64,000 bases of DNA from Trichoplax adhaerens (lineage: Eukaryota; Placozoa; Uniplacotomia; Trichoplacea; Trichoplacidae): contig NW_002060944.1 of NCBI RefSeq assembly GCF_000150275.1, forward strand, positions 2,580,152-2,644,151, read 5' to 3'. Below are positions 26,401-45,270 of this stretch, piece by piece. The notes under the pieces are model-generated. The model was not told the origin of the DNA, did not search any database, and worked only from the letters and a program-made list of their open reading frames with translations. Both the position numbers and the translations under genes were made by a program. Within the stretch, counting starts at the first letter, position 1. Each line of letters starts with the position of its first letter.

Positions 26401-28450
26401 TTTCTAATAAACAATGTAAAGACATGAAATCAGTAACGTGGATGAGGTAATACGCGTATATTAAGTTAATCATTTACGCAGGCTAGTATTCTCAGATTCA
26501 GATTCATTACCGTTTCTGAATACCGATTTAATTCATACAACGCTATATATACGCGTATAATGTACAGATTTCGAAAATATGGCTATTAAAAATACCAAAA
26601 GGTGATGCTTATGATTTGCTTCATTAAATGTCATGCTAAATTTAGCTCTCAATGCAAATAGAATTTAAAACAGCCGTAATTTTGTGATAAGCATATTCAG
26701 AATCGTAGTAAAATAATTTGTTGTATGGATCAAATTGATAAATTTTTAAGCAGTACTGTAACTTGCACGCGAGTAAGTACACGTAAGAAATTAGCGTATT
26801 ACAGCTATCCACGTGTCTCAATTGCAGACTGAAATCGCTGTTACTGGCAAGTTCAATATATCTTTAATGAAAGTACCGACCACAGTGATAATTTTATATT
26901 CGTAATAATGTAAGCCAATGATTAAAACTGTATCAAATTTTATAAACTAAATAAGAATATTACAAAATGTAGCTGGAGTTATTTCTGTTATGCTATAACT
27001 TGTTTCTTAATAGTCGCGATTCATATTTTTCATATGAATTGCGACGTCTTATACTTCAACAAATTCGTCTTGTAGATTATTTACCTAATTATGCTCGCTG
27101 GTATATCATCCGTGTATATCGATAAAGCGGTGAAGGCATGTAATCAGAAAAGTTTTTATCAATTACCATATCGAGTAGATTAGAGAGCGCACTAATTTTG
27201 AATGTTTATTACGGGAATATAATTGCTTTATTTGATGATGTGTACCACAATACTGAGATGTATATTCGATAATCGAATAGCAATTAACTATAATAAACTA
27301 TAACATACTGTACGTTAACTGCTGTACTTGTAAGTATTGCAGCCATTTAATTCATTTTCAGTTCGGAAGGTAAACAAAAAATTTCACTATTCCAGAAGTA
27401 TACTGTTTCATTATACCAGTCATCATCTACAAGTTACTTCATTAAGCATAGCAGACTTATCTATGTCCTACAGTACTTTAAATCATATAAAACTTTCATT
27501 ATGCTTCCATAATTTATCGAAATCACTCACGAGTATATTTTGATATTTTGCAGTTTTTATATGAGAAAGGTTAAATATTTTAAATCGAAGTAACAAGGAT
27601 TTTGTTTTAATACCATACTCTTAGATATTTTAATAATAGCTAGATGTAAACTCTGATTGCAATATTTTAGCATTATAGAATAGCTGCAAGAAAATGATTG
27701 TTGTGATAGGACGACAAAATAAAAATGTTACCTTGAGCTTAACTTAATAAAATTCCTTTTTATAAAACAGCTTTGCAACAAAATAACGTAATGTACGATC
27801 AATAAGTCGATTCCCTGAACCGCATATCAGGGAGCAATATCTACTCCATCAGGAATACTTTTCCTATACTAGCTAACTACACAAAGACTTACTCGCCTCG
27901 TATTTTACGTTAAACGCTAATCTAAAGAGCCCTCTTTATTATACGATATATACCGCATTTCCATACTCTTTTACAATACTTTAGACATCCTAGTTAGTAA
28001 TATTAATGCTGAAACCTTCTAATGAATCAAAAGCTAATTTTATCTGCTACTACCTAATGAAGGCAATAGTGTTTACGAACATAGACATCTAATGACTAAT
28101 ACAAAATAGTCGGATTGCAATATATCCTATAACGAAACATTTCCATGATAATCTACAATCTACCATAAGTAAGTTACAATCATAGTGATTTGAATTGTAG
28201 GAAGATTATTCTCGATTCCCGAAATTTAAGTACTAATTTCGGTATGCTGTCAGAAATTTCTAAGACTAACGTATTGGTCTTAGAAGTCTCTAATGATGTA
28301 TGTATATATCGCTGCCATAAAAGCTAGTGCTGTATTTAAACACTATATATCTAAATTAGAAACTCACTAAATAAGAGTAAACCAACAAAATTATCCTAAC
28401 GTAGATGTTTCTACTCTAACCTCGATATCGCAGTGTATAAGACTGTACCA
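23445..28450. other. Gene-poor stretch
   Basis: I see no recognisable exon. It contains an (AT)n microsatellite just upstream, near 23203-23220, and otherwise AT-rich unique sequence. The 61-72 codon ORFs at 24539, 25163 and 27337 have no supporting signals. Confidence 0.4.
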
Positions 28451-28496
28451 TCCCTACTCTTACTTTTAATCTGGGATTATAAAGTAAGAGTAGGGA
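28451..28496. repeat. Perfect 16-bp inverted repeat
   Basis: TCCCTACTCTTACTTT at 28451-28466 pairs exactly with AAAGTAAGAGTAGGGA at 28481-28496, leaving a 14-base loop. It could be a small RNA hairpin, a cruciform or a transposon remnant. No gene is close. Confidence 0.85.
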
Positions 28497-29463
28497 TTTT
28501 TATAAAGTTGAGTTCAAGGTAAAATTTTTTCTTTAGTAGTCTCTGGTTATGAGGCTTGCCAAGAAATGGCTGGCCGATATTACGATCGATAGATAAGACA
28601 ATAAAGGATTTAAAAGACAAATATGTTTTTATTATTAAAAATTTATCCAAAGAAATATAACAATCTCATGTAGAATGAAAAATTATTAGCGATTGGCGAA
28701 TGTACAAATAGGTTCGAAGTAAATTATTTGCAGTTTCTAACTAATAAATGAATCATAAAACAGCGCAATATTATTCTTTGATGAATTAAAAGCGAATACA
28801 AGATGCCGTTGCTATGAACTGTAGATACTAGCATTTAGCAGATATTTACAAAATTACATTTTTTATTTTTGCTTAAACTACTTAATCAGAATAATCATAC
28901 CGTATTAATATCATTTACCTGGATAACTGTAAAAAGATACATTTCGTAAAGCGTATCTATGCTTACTTCTACGAACTTTACAGGAACGATAATTACCGAC
29001 TCGGTACAATCCTTGATCAGAAGTGGAATGTACACTTCAATAGCATTATCAATTCTGGCTATCATTAATACTTCCATTGGTTGAGACTTGAGATTATCTA
29101 AGATGTTATCTCTGCAGCAAACTACAGTGCGCAGTACTATACTAGATTTTGCAGCCTACATTTTGAATTATCCATTTCTAACTACAAAAATTTCAAAAGT
29201 AAAGAACATATTTTTCAAATATATCTGGCTATCCTTATCTCTTTAAATAGAAAATAAGTTTTGTTAAATTTCTTTATGCAAAGAAAGTTACGTTTTATGT
29301 GTACAGTATTTAAAATATCGTAATAGTAATTTACGATGCTTTAGAAACTTTTAGCACTTGAGTTTAAAGATTTATTCCAAGATTGATTTTTCCTTGTCTC
29401 AAATTGATTGTAGTAAGTAACAATACATCAAATAAACGAAAAGACACTATTATAATTTCTTGT

Positions 29464-29664
29464 TTAAGTTAGATCGGGCTTCAATTCTACACTTCCAGCA
29501 AGTAAGATTACAAGAGCAGAAACAATAAGGAAAGTGGATCCCATGAAAAGGTAAAATTTAACAGGGTCCTCAAATATATTGCTAAAGCAAGGATCCATTA
29601 TATCTTCTTTAAAGCTTACTAATTGTGAAAGAAAGAAAGACGAAGATGTACCTTCCATCGCCAT
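29464..29664 (-). CDS. Possible small membrane protein ORF
   Basis: A 66-codon minus ORF begins MAMEGTSSSFFLSQ, with a hydrophobic segment near residues 36-56 (FYLFMGSTFLIVSALVILLAG) followed by a short acidic tail. It resembles in plan, not in sequence, the 66-codon ORF at 9697-9897. I recognise no family and see no other exons. A separate minus candidate exon ending at an ATCCAG/GTAAAT donor lies at 28918-29077. Confidence 0.25.
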   Translation of the reverse strand: MAMEGTSSSFFLSQLVSFKEDIMDPCFSNIFEDPVKFYLFMGSTFLIVSALVILLAGSVELKPDLT

Positions 29665-30829
29665 AGCTACTCTTTTAAGTAGTATATTTCGATTCTTTAT
29701 TCCAATTATGATTCAGTTTTCCTGTTTTGTGTTATTATTGATCGAGTTTACTCGTATATCGACGGTTTACTAGCTCATTTTCAAATGCTTTTGTAACAAT
29801 TGAATGCTTGTTATGCGAACATTATGGGGGGGGGGGGAAAGTAAAGATGGTAAAGTATGCTTTGACTTACTATTATATTAATAGTATTAGTTCAAGTAGT
29901 GATAAAGCGTGTACCAATCCTAGGTTCTAATCGTCCAATAGTCTTTATGAAATTTACGTATGTAGTTCATTCACAATCTCTCATTTAAGGGGTTTGCTGA
30001 CATGTTGCGTTCATCTATGGAGTAGTGATGGAGATTATAGAATAGAGTTCATCATCTGTTCAAAAAATATCCTCCTACACAAAGTCTTAAACAATTACAT
30101 ATATTTTTAGGGATGTGTATCATTCATAAATGTACACATCACTACATGCGCCTGTAGGTAAATACTTGATTTTACTCTATAACTATATATTTTGTGTAGT
30201 AACTAGATACAATACTGCCTGTAGTTAATTTTTCAGATATGCATAGGTATGTGTCTGTATCGTATACTGTAATTGGTTACGATGCGACTGATCATAGACT
30301 TTAGTTTAGACCTTCTATTTTTCTATTCACTTTTCACCTTTGATGTTATTTCTGTGATTTCCTACAGTATAGCATTACACTGTATTATTTAACCTAATGC
30401 ATAAAAGCCTTCAGAGCATAGTCAGTAGCATTCATTGGACAGTTTATGTATAGCAACTACTCACAGGTTTCGCTAATTTAGAATTCAGACATATCCAGAC
30501 AATGTCAATTAGTTTCCATGACAGCAGCAATTCTAGCTAGTTGGAAGGTTTTTGGCGGTTGCTATAGTAATGCTGACGCTGCATTGACGGTATATTCCAT
30601 TACAATATTGCTTACTGTGTACTGTCTATAATTTCATTAGCGATATTACGGATCTTATTTAATCTTTGTAACAATCTGGTAGCTTAGATACCACAAGGAT
30701 AGATTACTTTGCGATACTACGGTAACAGATCAGGAAGATCTTAACAAGTATCATTCTGAGACTTGTAATTATAATATCAAGAATATATACTTACTACACC
30801 AATCGCGATAATTGTAGCAGTGAAACAAG
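29665..30829. other. Non-coding stretch upstream of CFAP77
   Basis: Holds a 13-base poly-G run at 29826-29838 and no credible exon. There is no GTACW array here, unlike the 5' flanks of several other genes in the window. Confidence 0.45.
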
Positions 30830-33657
30830 ATGACGGCAGTTGTAAGCGGAACTTTTGTCGGTACTTACAGAGAATCATATGAAACTAATCCATTACTGAA
30901 GAAGGTAAATTTATCCTTTGTATCAAGGAAATCAAACAGATTATAACAGATTTTTAGTGAGCCTTTGCCCTCTAGTAAATGGTATGAAATTTATGCTAAA
31001 GATTTAAGATAACTTTCAGTTCCTTTCTAGCAATTTAATTCCTAGTGTAATAACCCGGCTTCATACTAATAGTAAGAATTAGTGAATATCAGTAAGTATT
31101 TTAGGTAAATAGCTTTGATTAATCCATACTTTGATAACCTGTAAGAATAATGAAAACGGAACAGTACGTATTTGTTCAATTAGCAATAGTACTTAAATTA
31201 ATCATTATCGTCAAACACAGTAACATTGTTTCTAATCAGGAGGAATGCAGGTGCTTTTTTGTTGACATGAAATCGTTATACATATCGTTTTAAAAAGCAT
31301 CCGAAAGAGCACGAAATTTTTTTCATGACATTTTATTAATTAGAACTCGATTGAAATTTTATTAGAACAAAATTTATGCTGTTAGAGTCACTTAAAATCA
31401 AGGCTAAATTAAAAAACATTATGAATTTTATATGAGTTTGCAGCAAGTTTCCGAATATAATCAAGGCTTTATATTAAAGTATCGTTATAAACTGCATTGA
31501 AGAATGCAGCTGACATAGAATTGATAACAATTTATTGTAAGCATATTTCTGATCATTTCCGATTATCGATAAGAGCGATAGATATTTTATAGATATTTTA
31601 CTATTAGCTTTCATGTCTATAACTGAAGCGCAAAGTACCGAAAATTTTAGTACACAAAAGTAATCGATTTTCTGTAAGATTAATTTGTATATGACGTTAT
31701 ATATCGTAAAGAATGCAAATAGTGTTACCGCTCGGTTTGTAAATTATGTGTTGGCTATAAATTAGTAAAATAACAAATTTAATCCCTACGGTTAGGAATA
31801 CTCTCATAATATATAAAGTATCACAAATTCTAATGTTGTTATCACCTTATAGAGCATATTCATAATCGATACGGGTTATAACTTTCTGTGGAGTACGATG
31901 ACACAGTAAACCATTATATTTTAGTTTCTCTAATACAAAAATGAAAGAAATATTATTTGGAAGTTGATACTATTAATTTTCTGTTGCAAAATGTAATATC
32001 ACATATCATAAATCTACGATCTGCACTGCGTTCGTATATATGCTATATATACAATATTTGATGAGATATGACTAAAGTACGTATCGCATATGTGTGGTAT
32101 TAAATTTAAGAGTTAAGTTCAAATTATTATAAGAATGAAATTTTACTTGAACATTGTTCAGATTTGCTATCACAGCCTTTAAACCTGCATGTATAATATT
32201 GTATTTATGAACAGTCTGAATTAGGACGTCCATTAAATCGTGGCTTTACCCTGCCTGGCGATGATTTTGTTTACGGTGTGGCTAATCATGATAAAGGTGG
32301 CGGCGCTGCTCAGGGTAAATTTATATAGGCATAAAACATGAATATTTCAAGAACTATCTGCTTTAATTTACATTTATTCTGGATGTATTATGGATTAAGT
32401 AAAAATTGATATATTTTACTTGTAATGAATAGCTATAATGCATTGGAATAAAGACTTAAATCATAAGACGAAATTGCCTGCTTTGAAGAAGAAAGAGCAG
32501 CAACCGAAAGATTTTATTACGATGAATAAAGCTGCAACTCAATCTGGTATAACAACATCTAAGGAACAAGCAGAGTTTAGAGAAGTCAATGAAATTAGAC
32601 TAAAGAAATCATACGAGAGGAGAGCTAAACAAGCTCATAGGATACCAGTAGAAGCAGTCTTCGGTCATCCCACAAGGTAGAACCACATGAATACATTGCA
32701 TGATATTATAAATTCAAAATTTTGATAAATTTTCTTAATCACTTGTATTCTTTCTATAAGGCCATCTACGCCAGTTTTTGATCTGTTGGAACATAAATAT
32801 CAAGAGAAATGGATACAAGAAAAAAGACAGCATGAGCTTCATACCCGCGAGAAGAAGCAGCAAAAGGTTTGTCTACATAAAGCATCAGTTTTGTATGAGA
32901 TGTATTTATATGATACCGTACGTATTTGGTAAATGAATCAATGTAATAATAAGCATTGCCTAATAAATTCAGATGTTAAATGGCAAGATATATGAAACTA
33001 AGGCTTCTCTTCTACGGAAATTTGAACCACCTGTACAACAAACTTCATTTTGGCATATGCCCAAATGGGAGAAGGTAAGCTAATCATAATTACACTTAAA
33101 TCATGTGGTGCATTATAATCGTGGCTATGGGTGCTATCAAGGCTACTATTAGTTGTTTATATTGTCAAAGATGCAAAGTACTATATAATTTTATCGAATA
33201 AAATGTTTAGAATGAGGTATGATACGGTATATCCAAACGCAAGTGTGTTATAGGAGCTTTACTTATTTATTAGTCTTGCATTTTTGAAAGTTAAACTGTT
33301 GAAAATCAGATCAATGTTGAGAAGATAAACTTTTTCCGGTATTACAATTGCAAACTTAAGTTAAAGAACTTAATAGATTGCGTAAAGTAGTCATGTATAT
33401 AACGTATTATATAAACTATAATTAAACGATGGTATTTAATACATGTATGTGCACATAACATTTCATCGGTAATCTAACGGATATTATCCTTACTGATAAC
33501 CAAAAATTATTTCACACTACGATAGGTTCCGGCACATTTAGAAACTTTTAGATCAGTTAAAGCACGTGAAGCATCATTTCAAAAGCTTTATCAGGATGGA
33601 ACAGCTCGTAAAGGTATCTTTCATCATGGGGTATATGAGTTACCTAATGGCTGTTAA
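30830..33657 (+). CDS. CFAP77: Cilia- and flagella-associated protein 77
   Basis: Six exons give 252 residues: 30830-30904, 32215-32314, 32433-32676, 32761-32866, 32973-33074, 33526-33657, with all phases consistent. CFAP77 (human C9orf171) is a microtubule inner protein of the axonemal doublet, so it marks motile cilia. Family hallmarks are SELGRPLNRGFTLPG after the N-terminus, the RPSTPVFDLLEHKYQ segment, the basic KLYET-like NGKIYETKASLLRKFEPP, and SFWHMPKWEKVPAHLETF near the end, closing with KGIFHHGVYELP. The first intron is the longest (about 1.3 kb); the rest are short. There is no signal peptide or membrane segment. AK8, another axonemal protein, lies 25 kb upstream on the same strand. 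Confidence 0.95.
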
Positions 33658-35976
33658 TTAAATGTCAGGAAAGAACTTTTTAATGATAAATTCAATACAA
33701 GATATATTGTAATCAAAGTCACAGCTTGTGTATGAACGCAGTTGTGTAAATAGAACTGTATATATATATATAAATCTCGCTCTCTCTTAGTGTATGTGAG
33801 TAAATACTGCTTTTGATTGATTTTAGCTATACATGAGCTAGGTGGATGGTTAAAGCAATATTTTATAGTATCCGATATCATTAACGCAGTAATATACATG
33901 ATTCGTAACTTATTTGCAGTAGATGTAAGACGGAATTATCGTCGATCTTGTAGCAGGGAGCTGACAACGTGTTTTAATTCACGATTGAAGTGTCCCGCAT
34001 AGAAACATCGGCATTAAAACTATAGTAATATACCGTGGCATCTGTTACGAAATTGAAATAGATTATTTTGGGTTACAATGTAAATTGGATAATTATTGTT
34101 TAAATTCTTGTGTCATGAGCACGCGCATAAATTCCTTATTTTCATTAGCTAAAATTTTTTTATCTAGATTAGATCAATATAATAAAATGTTATTTACACG
34201 ATGTATTATTTTGTAAAAGTCATTAAACTGAAGACGATCCTATTTTATCAATTTGATACAATACTGAACACATCAAGCAAAGTAAAATAATTTCTTGCGT
34301 CTAGTAATGACTTCAGAGGTAATCTATCTTAATTAAATTCCGTGCTGGTACATTTCTATTGCGTAGGTGAATTTTTCAGTATACTGAAATTATTGAGATT
34401 CATCGTCCATACACGATCGAATATACAGTAACAGTTATGCAAGATTTATCATAAGAGGATATTTACCTCTTCTAGAACAATCAATAAACAACGACTATAA
34501 ATTCACACTCAGCGCCTATTATAGTTGTAATAGCAATAAAGGCAAACTATTGAAAAGGCCAACGAGTAACGTAGTCAAAGCCAATTCTGTATGATCAGAT
34601 ATTGCAGTTTTAGAGCTTCAGTACCTATTATTTAGTCCCACACAGCACAATTGGCAATAGTAATGTAATTAGTAACTAAAAATAGAAAACTACTATCTTA
34701 CAGTCTACAGTCAGAGCTAGCCATAGATTTTTTCATTAAGCGTTCTAAGTATTTACGTTATCAATAATGCAAATGTTCTACCTCATTAGAATGTATCCCT
34801 TGATTACACGAATAGGTTATTGTACTTTTAGACGCATGGAGGACTTGCAAAATAGCCAGCATTGTTCTTACGAAATCCTCGGGTGCCGTATTACCGTATT
34901 GTTAAACATGGAATAAGCTCATGGTTGCCCATTATTCAGAAAAGATAGGGATTATTGCTTATTTCAATCATGCTCTACTAAATTTTACTTGCCGTGCAAA
35001 TATGCAATATCTTCGAACATAGTATGGATCGCAATTGCTACTTAAACCCACTAATACGGCAGTTGTCTTGCTTGACTCAAAGTACGAGTAAATAAAGTTT
35101 ATAGCATGTAGAGAAAAAGTTTATTTACTTTATATAATTGTTCGGGAAGTCTACAAATTTTAAAAATTAATTTATCCTGATGGTATAATACACCGTATAG
35201 AACCTAGTTCCATCTCAATCATATCATATCAAATATTATACAGTCAATATTTACAATCAATTTCGTAGTGAGAATTAACCAACTGTAATGATTGACTCCG
35301 GAATCTGGACATTTCTACGTGGCAATATTTGTGCTCATTGCATCAGCAGTATTATATATGTATATGACTGTACATAAACATCATCAATTAACAATTATGT
35401 AAACACCTTTCGTATACATTGAGTACTCTAGTGATAACTAAATACTGTTTGGCATTCACTGCGAAATAGCGATTACTTTCGCAATGGTTAAAGGCATCTA
35501 AATACTAGCGAAACAAATATTCTAGAAGTTGCAACCATTCCCAATAAGACCTTTTACGAAGATTAATTAAAAGTAAAAGAACTTTGTAATATTGTGTGGA
35601 ATATTTGCGATGCTGTTATATTAATAACAGCGACAATTTTTAGTAAGATATATCCCAATTTGTAAGATAAGTTTCCAATTACTGCAACACAGCCACTAAT
35701 AATTATATCAATCCACGCTAGCAACATTCTAAGCTCAGACGTTAGTGTCATGTAGCCTCTTGATTCTCGATGTGGCCGAGTTGCTCACTCTCGAAATTCC
35801 CTCGGTAGCACCGGTTGTTGTGACGCTAAAGAGTAATATTGAATGAGAATATGCCAAATTATAAAAGTTTAAAGTTAGAAACGTGGTTCTAGAGAAATGA
35901 TGAATTATTAACTGCACACGTAGCCAGCAGCAGCACAAACACTGAAAATGATACAGTACAGTATATGGACAACATC
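33658..35976. other. Intergenic region CFAP77-GPR107 (convergent)
   Basis: CFAP77 (+) and GPR107 (-) end facing each other here. Two adjoining minus ORFs (35563-35751 and 35735-35938, 62 and 67 codons) include hydrophobic stretches but lack splice or family evidence. I see no other structure. Confidence 0.4.
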
Positions 35977-40720
<4,744 letters not shown>

Positions 40721-40787
40721 GATGATTTCGGTAGGTATCTTTCCTTTTCTACAGCAACACCGTGGCACTTTGCTGTGGCTGAACGTA

Positions 40788-41205
40788 CTGTTCTTTGTAC
40801 TGTACAGTGTACAGTCGCCAACTTCTACAGTGTACAGTACACAAGTGGTCTTGTTCTGCGTACTGTACACTGTAGTTAAATTACTACAGTACATTACTCT
40901 ACTGTACAGTACTGTGTACTGAACTGTACACTACTGTACACTGTACAGTACATTGGGAGTCTAGATGACGTAATTACTACTTAATATAATTAATTAGTCA
41001 TCGTACAGGACACTACAGTATCATTGACCTGTACAGTACAGTACAGTACTGTACACTGTAGAGTCTACAGTACTGTACACTGTAGTGTACAGTACTGTAC
41101 TGTACAGTACAGCAGGGACCTTCATCTGTATTTTTGGGGGATGCCGATCCCAAGAAAGTTCAAGCTGAAATTTTGACTCAATTGGTCTACTGTACTGTAC
41201 TGTAC
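40788..41205. repeat. GTACW array upstream of GPR107
   Basis: Dense GTAC words separated mostly by single A or T, with ACT/AGT spacers, at 40788-40950, 41018-41114 and 41189-41205. It begins about 68 bases upstream of the GPR107 start codon (minus gene). A 67-codon plus ORF crossing it is a by-product of the repeat. Confidence 0.9.
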
Positions 41206-43063
41206 AATAGAATTCCCTAGGATTCTAGAGGTTCATGACTATAAAACATTCTTATGGGTAATCATTGTGACTTCGTTATGAATTTGAGAAACAATGGACA
41301 ATATTATTTTGCGCAGTACTATCATGCATCACAAAAATACTCGTGTTCAAGTGCTGGCCAAAATGGCTAATTAATTATATGTTGAAGTGATCGATGACAT
41401 ACGGTATATGTCAATAATTGTAATAGCTGTTATGCCCGGCGTTGCCCTAAACGGACTTAGAAGTTGATCGCGTATACTTTCTAACGTATATCTGCAGCTC
41501 CTTAAATGAATTTGAGCTCGGATGATTTAGAGGATGATATAGTGAATATACACTCACTACTTAATTATACGCTTATGTATAAAAATACACAGTGCAATGT
41601 AATTATAGAATAATTTTTTGGATCTAAGTAATGAGATTGTTCGAAACTGTAAACATGATAAGCTAGGTACTCCATTTATGTCTATAGACGACTTGTATTT
41701 TATGCGTTTATCCATCATATATTATACCGGTAAACAGATATAAATGAATGTCAGCATTTTAGTAATGGCTGTTTGCATCAGTATACTTGGCAGTTACTAT
41801 TGCCAATGCCGAGCAAGTTATATTATATTAATCAAAATCGCAGTCGTCAATACTTTGTATGTCCAGTGTAGGTATAACTTAGCGATAATAGGCAATAGAA
41901 CTAACTTTAGATTAATTAGCTGGACAACTGAGTAAAGCAGGATCAGTCATCAGTGTCAGTAAAATTTTGAATTACATTATTTCTATATACTGTATTTGTC
42001 CTATTCTTAATTATGACTTAAACATAATAATTCAGGACGGATTGCGCATATTTTTAAACTAATTCGCTGGTATGAATCTGAATGTTGGTGATCTGATATA
42101 CGGCATTTCTATTTTATTTTAATAATTAGAAATAGACCTTTACATCATATTTCAACTTTTGAATGATCCCTACTAACAAATCGTAAAGTTTTGCGATCGA
42201 GAATTAATTACAGCAGATTGGTTTCGTTTCACTAATAGTAACAATGAAATTTGATAATTCCAACTGGTTGCATGACTTCGTATAGATATCAAACTTTGGC
42301 TACTGACTGGGTGAATGGATCTCATTCTAAAAGTATGCATTTATTTACAGTCAACAAGCTTTGTTAACCATATAGCTAAGATAATCTAAAGACTAAATCG
42401 AAATAATGATACATATCGTAGTTGTTGCAACCGCCTCTAATCAGCATTCGTTAACATCTTCCACCTAATAAAGTGACGATATCATCTTAAACTACGAAGG
42501 CATTAAATATTTCAATACAACTGCATGCTTTAGCCTAAATGGCAATTGCAGCTATTCAATGAATGAGATTAAAGTCAAAAACTGCGCCCAATATTTCGTC
42601 AATTATTTATCTTAATAAAGTACATGCACTCCGCAATCAGTTATATATGCATATGAAGGCTAGTATTGCAGGTAAAAAAATTTAAGAAGTTATAATACTC
42701 ATAATTTACAACTGATAAACAATGAGAAATAAGAATCAATTTCAGACTTGTCGTACTATCTACAATTTTCATTGTTTGATGTGCAGGCCTGATAGTCTAG
42801 ACTGCATAAATAATTACAGAATTTACTAGATAACATAACTGGAGACTTTAAAATTTGTATGACACTGCCAAATACAAATGCACTATAATCAGAATACTTT
42901 GCCAGCTATGGTTCAAAAGTAAATAAAATATTTAATGTATTTAAGTTGCATCAGTTTATGGGATCGCAACTGCTTTATTATGCATTTCCTGTCCTGGCGG
43001 ATTTTTAAGGGTATAATAATGAGAGGAAAAGACTACATAAACTTTAAATTTTAATACATAGTT
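41206..43063. other. Intergenic region GPR107-PPIL3
   Basis: I see no exon. The 63-codon plus ORF at 41744-41935 starts with a signal-peptide-like stretch (MNVSILVMAVCISILGSYYC), but I found no continuation or splice site. Confidence 0.4.
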
Positions 43064-44999
43064 TTATGCATTTTCTGCTATCGGATTAGCGTGAATCGTA
43101 ATTTTTCTTATATGAATATTTCGGAGGGGCCGATAAGATTTTTCGTCGACTGGAATCTTCTCAAGATCATCAAGTATTTCAAATCCATCAATTACCCTGT
43201 CGAAATTAAATATTAATAATAATATATCAGAAAATTAATAAAAGCTATTGTTTTATAAATGGTCTCAAAAGTATCAAATAGATAAACTACATTGCACACC
43301 GCATATAGATTTGATAAAACAGCAAAGTAGTACAGTAATTACCTCATAATTTTCATCTACCAGCAACATTCTATAGTAATTATGCAATTTATTATACTCC
43401 TGAACATACAGTATGAGTAACTGTAACTATTACGTTGTACTTACTTTCCAAAAATTGTGTATTTGTTATCCAAATGCGATTGCTTTGCATAGGTGATAAA
43501 AAATTGAGATCCATTCGTGTTTGGTCCACTATTTGCCATTGAAACCATACCTCTTCTACTGTGCTATAACATAAAAAGATGCCGATGTAGTTTCTAATAC
43601 ATAACTAATTCTTAATGAATTTTTTGTTCCAGACGTAGATAAGGGCTTATACCTTGACAGCATCATTAAATTCGTCTTCGAATTTTCTACCCCAAATGCT
43701 ATTACCACCTTTTCCGGTTCCTGCATCATCATACCCATATTCATTTATGAATTAAGATTAATACTACAGCTACAGTATAACTGCTAGAATGAATCTGCTA
43801 TCTTTATATAGTGCGTGAAGGATATGGGTAATTAATTACATACGTACAGTTGAATGATTACACAGGTATTAAACAAATTACTGATACACATCATAAAGCA
43901 GTAGAAATATCATATTGTTTAGCAATTCAACCTGTAGGATCTCCGGCTTGTACCATAAATCCTGGAATATTTCTATTGTAGTATGATGATACAAGATCAA
44001 GTTGTAAGTAAACCGACCCAATTTCTTTAGGTATACAAGTATGAATATACGACAACTAATCACTAGTATAAGTTAGTAAAGTTGCTTAGTATACGTTGCA
44101 ATAAAAACAGTACATTAAGATCAATAATTGGCCATTCAATTGATTTGCATTATGATCCTAGTAAACGGGACTTGATAAAAATCTGTAATCATTGTATTAT
44201 ACTGTACTAATTTACGTTGCACCGAACTAGAAGGTTTGATATAATCTAATGTTTTCCATTATACTATGACGAAGTGCAATATTGAACATATAAACTATTA
44301 GCCCGTTAGTAATTGAGAAATTTAAAAACTGTTCAGAAATGTAATTGAATACCACATTCGTATCATGTGTAACTAATTAATTTCGTATATCATCAACAGC
44401 TAAAGTGCTCTTTAAACGGTACTCCTCGTAATGTACTTATCATGGCTATCATGTAATACGGTAAATTAAAATTTATATAATGGCACTCTTCAAGGTTGCT
44501 AATATAGCTAATTTATCAAGGCAGTGTAGCATGATTATAGAATGAACTTACCTATGAAACTGGCAATCATCATAGTAATTACTAGCACACAAAGCTAAAA
44601 AGTTCTACAAGAGAATATTCATTCAAGTTACAGTCAAAACTATTGCAGAACTCCTTTAATCAGAAATTATCCAATAGTTGATATGATATCGCCCGGTACC
44701 TCACAAGCTTTTGGGCATTCGTCACAAAATAATTCAATCTTCAAATCTCCTAGGTCAGTATGCAGTGTAACAGACTGCAAGAAAGATTTCTATTAGAATT
44801 TGAGCAAGTTCCGTTTTGCTTTTGTCATAATGTATAAGTTGTGATATCTCAATTTATCCAATCGCTCAATTATATTTGTATAATTAATATGTAAGTCTTA
44901 TCAATTTTACAGCTAGTAAATTACTTAATGATTCAATATGGTTACTAGTTGCAAGTACGCGTATGCTCGAATTTCTATTGTATACTGTGAACTAACCAT
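43064..44999 (-). CDS. PPIL3: Peptidyl-prolyl isomerase, cyclophilin-like 3
   Basis: Seven minus exons give 163 residues (human 161): 44999-44997, 44774-44700, 44604-44552, 43972-43932, 43720-43653, 43563-43445, 43196-43064. All phases fit. PPIL3 is a spliceosome-associated cyclophilin. The whole protein is the cyclophilin domain: [19 protein letters not shown], then [19 protein letters not shown], which contains the catalytic Arg, Phe and Gln, then [14 protein letters not shown] and [28 protein letters not shown] shows His where cyclophilin A has its ligand-binding Trp, as in other PPIL3 proteins. The first coding exon holds only the ATG (GTTAGT donor follows), the least certain part of the model. 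Confidence 0.93.
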
Positions 45000-45270
45000 T
45001 TTATATATCGTACTTTAACCGTATATCGTGCTTTGCATTCTTCGTAGAGAAATTCTTTTAATTGATTGATTGTACAGGAAGTTTCAAGCCCCTTAGCGTA
45101 AGTGTCGTATTTTGAAATACTAGCGGTCTGGTTTTTGCACAGTGATTAGCAACTTTGTTCCTGTTGAATATATTAATTCCTCAAGGACAAAGTATTAAAT
45201 TTGCAAAAGCGGGATTTATTGAGTGAGCGAGTGATATTGAGCTTGAGGATATTATATCATGAACGGCAGC

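Noticed and set aside
28918-29077. Minus candidate exon starting MEVLMIARIDNAIEVYIP with a good donor
   Set aside because: There is no partner exon and no family likeness; kept only as a note under the neighbouring ORF.
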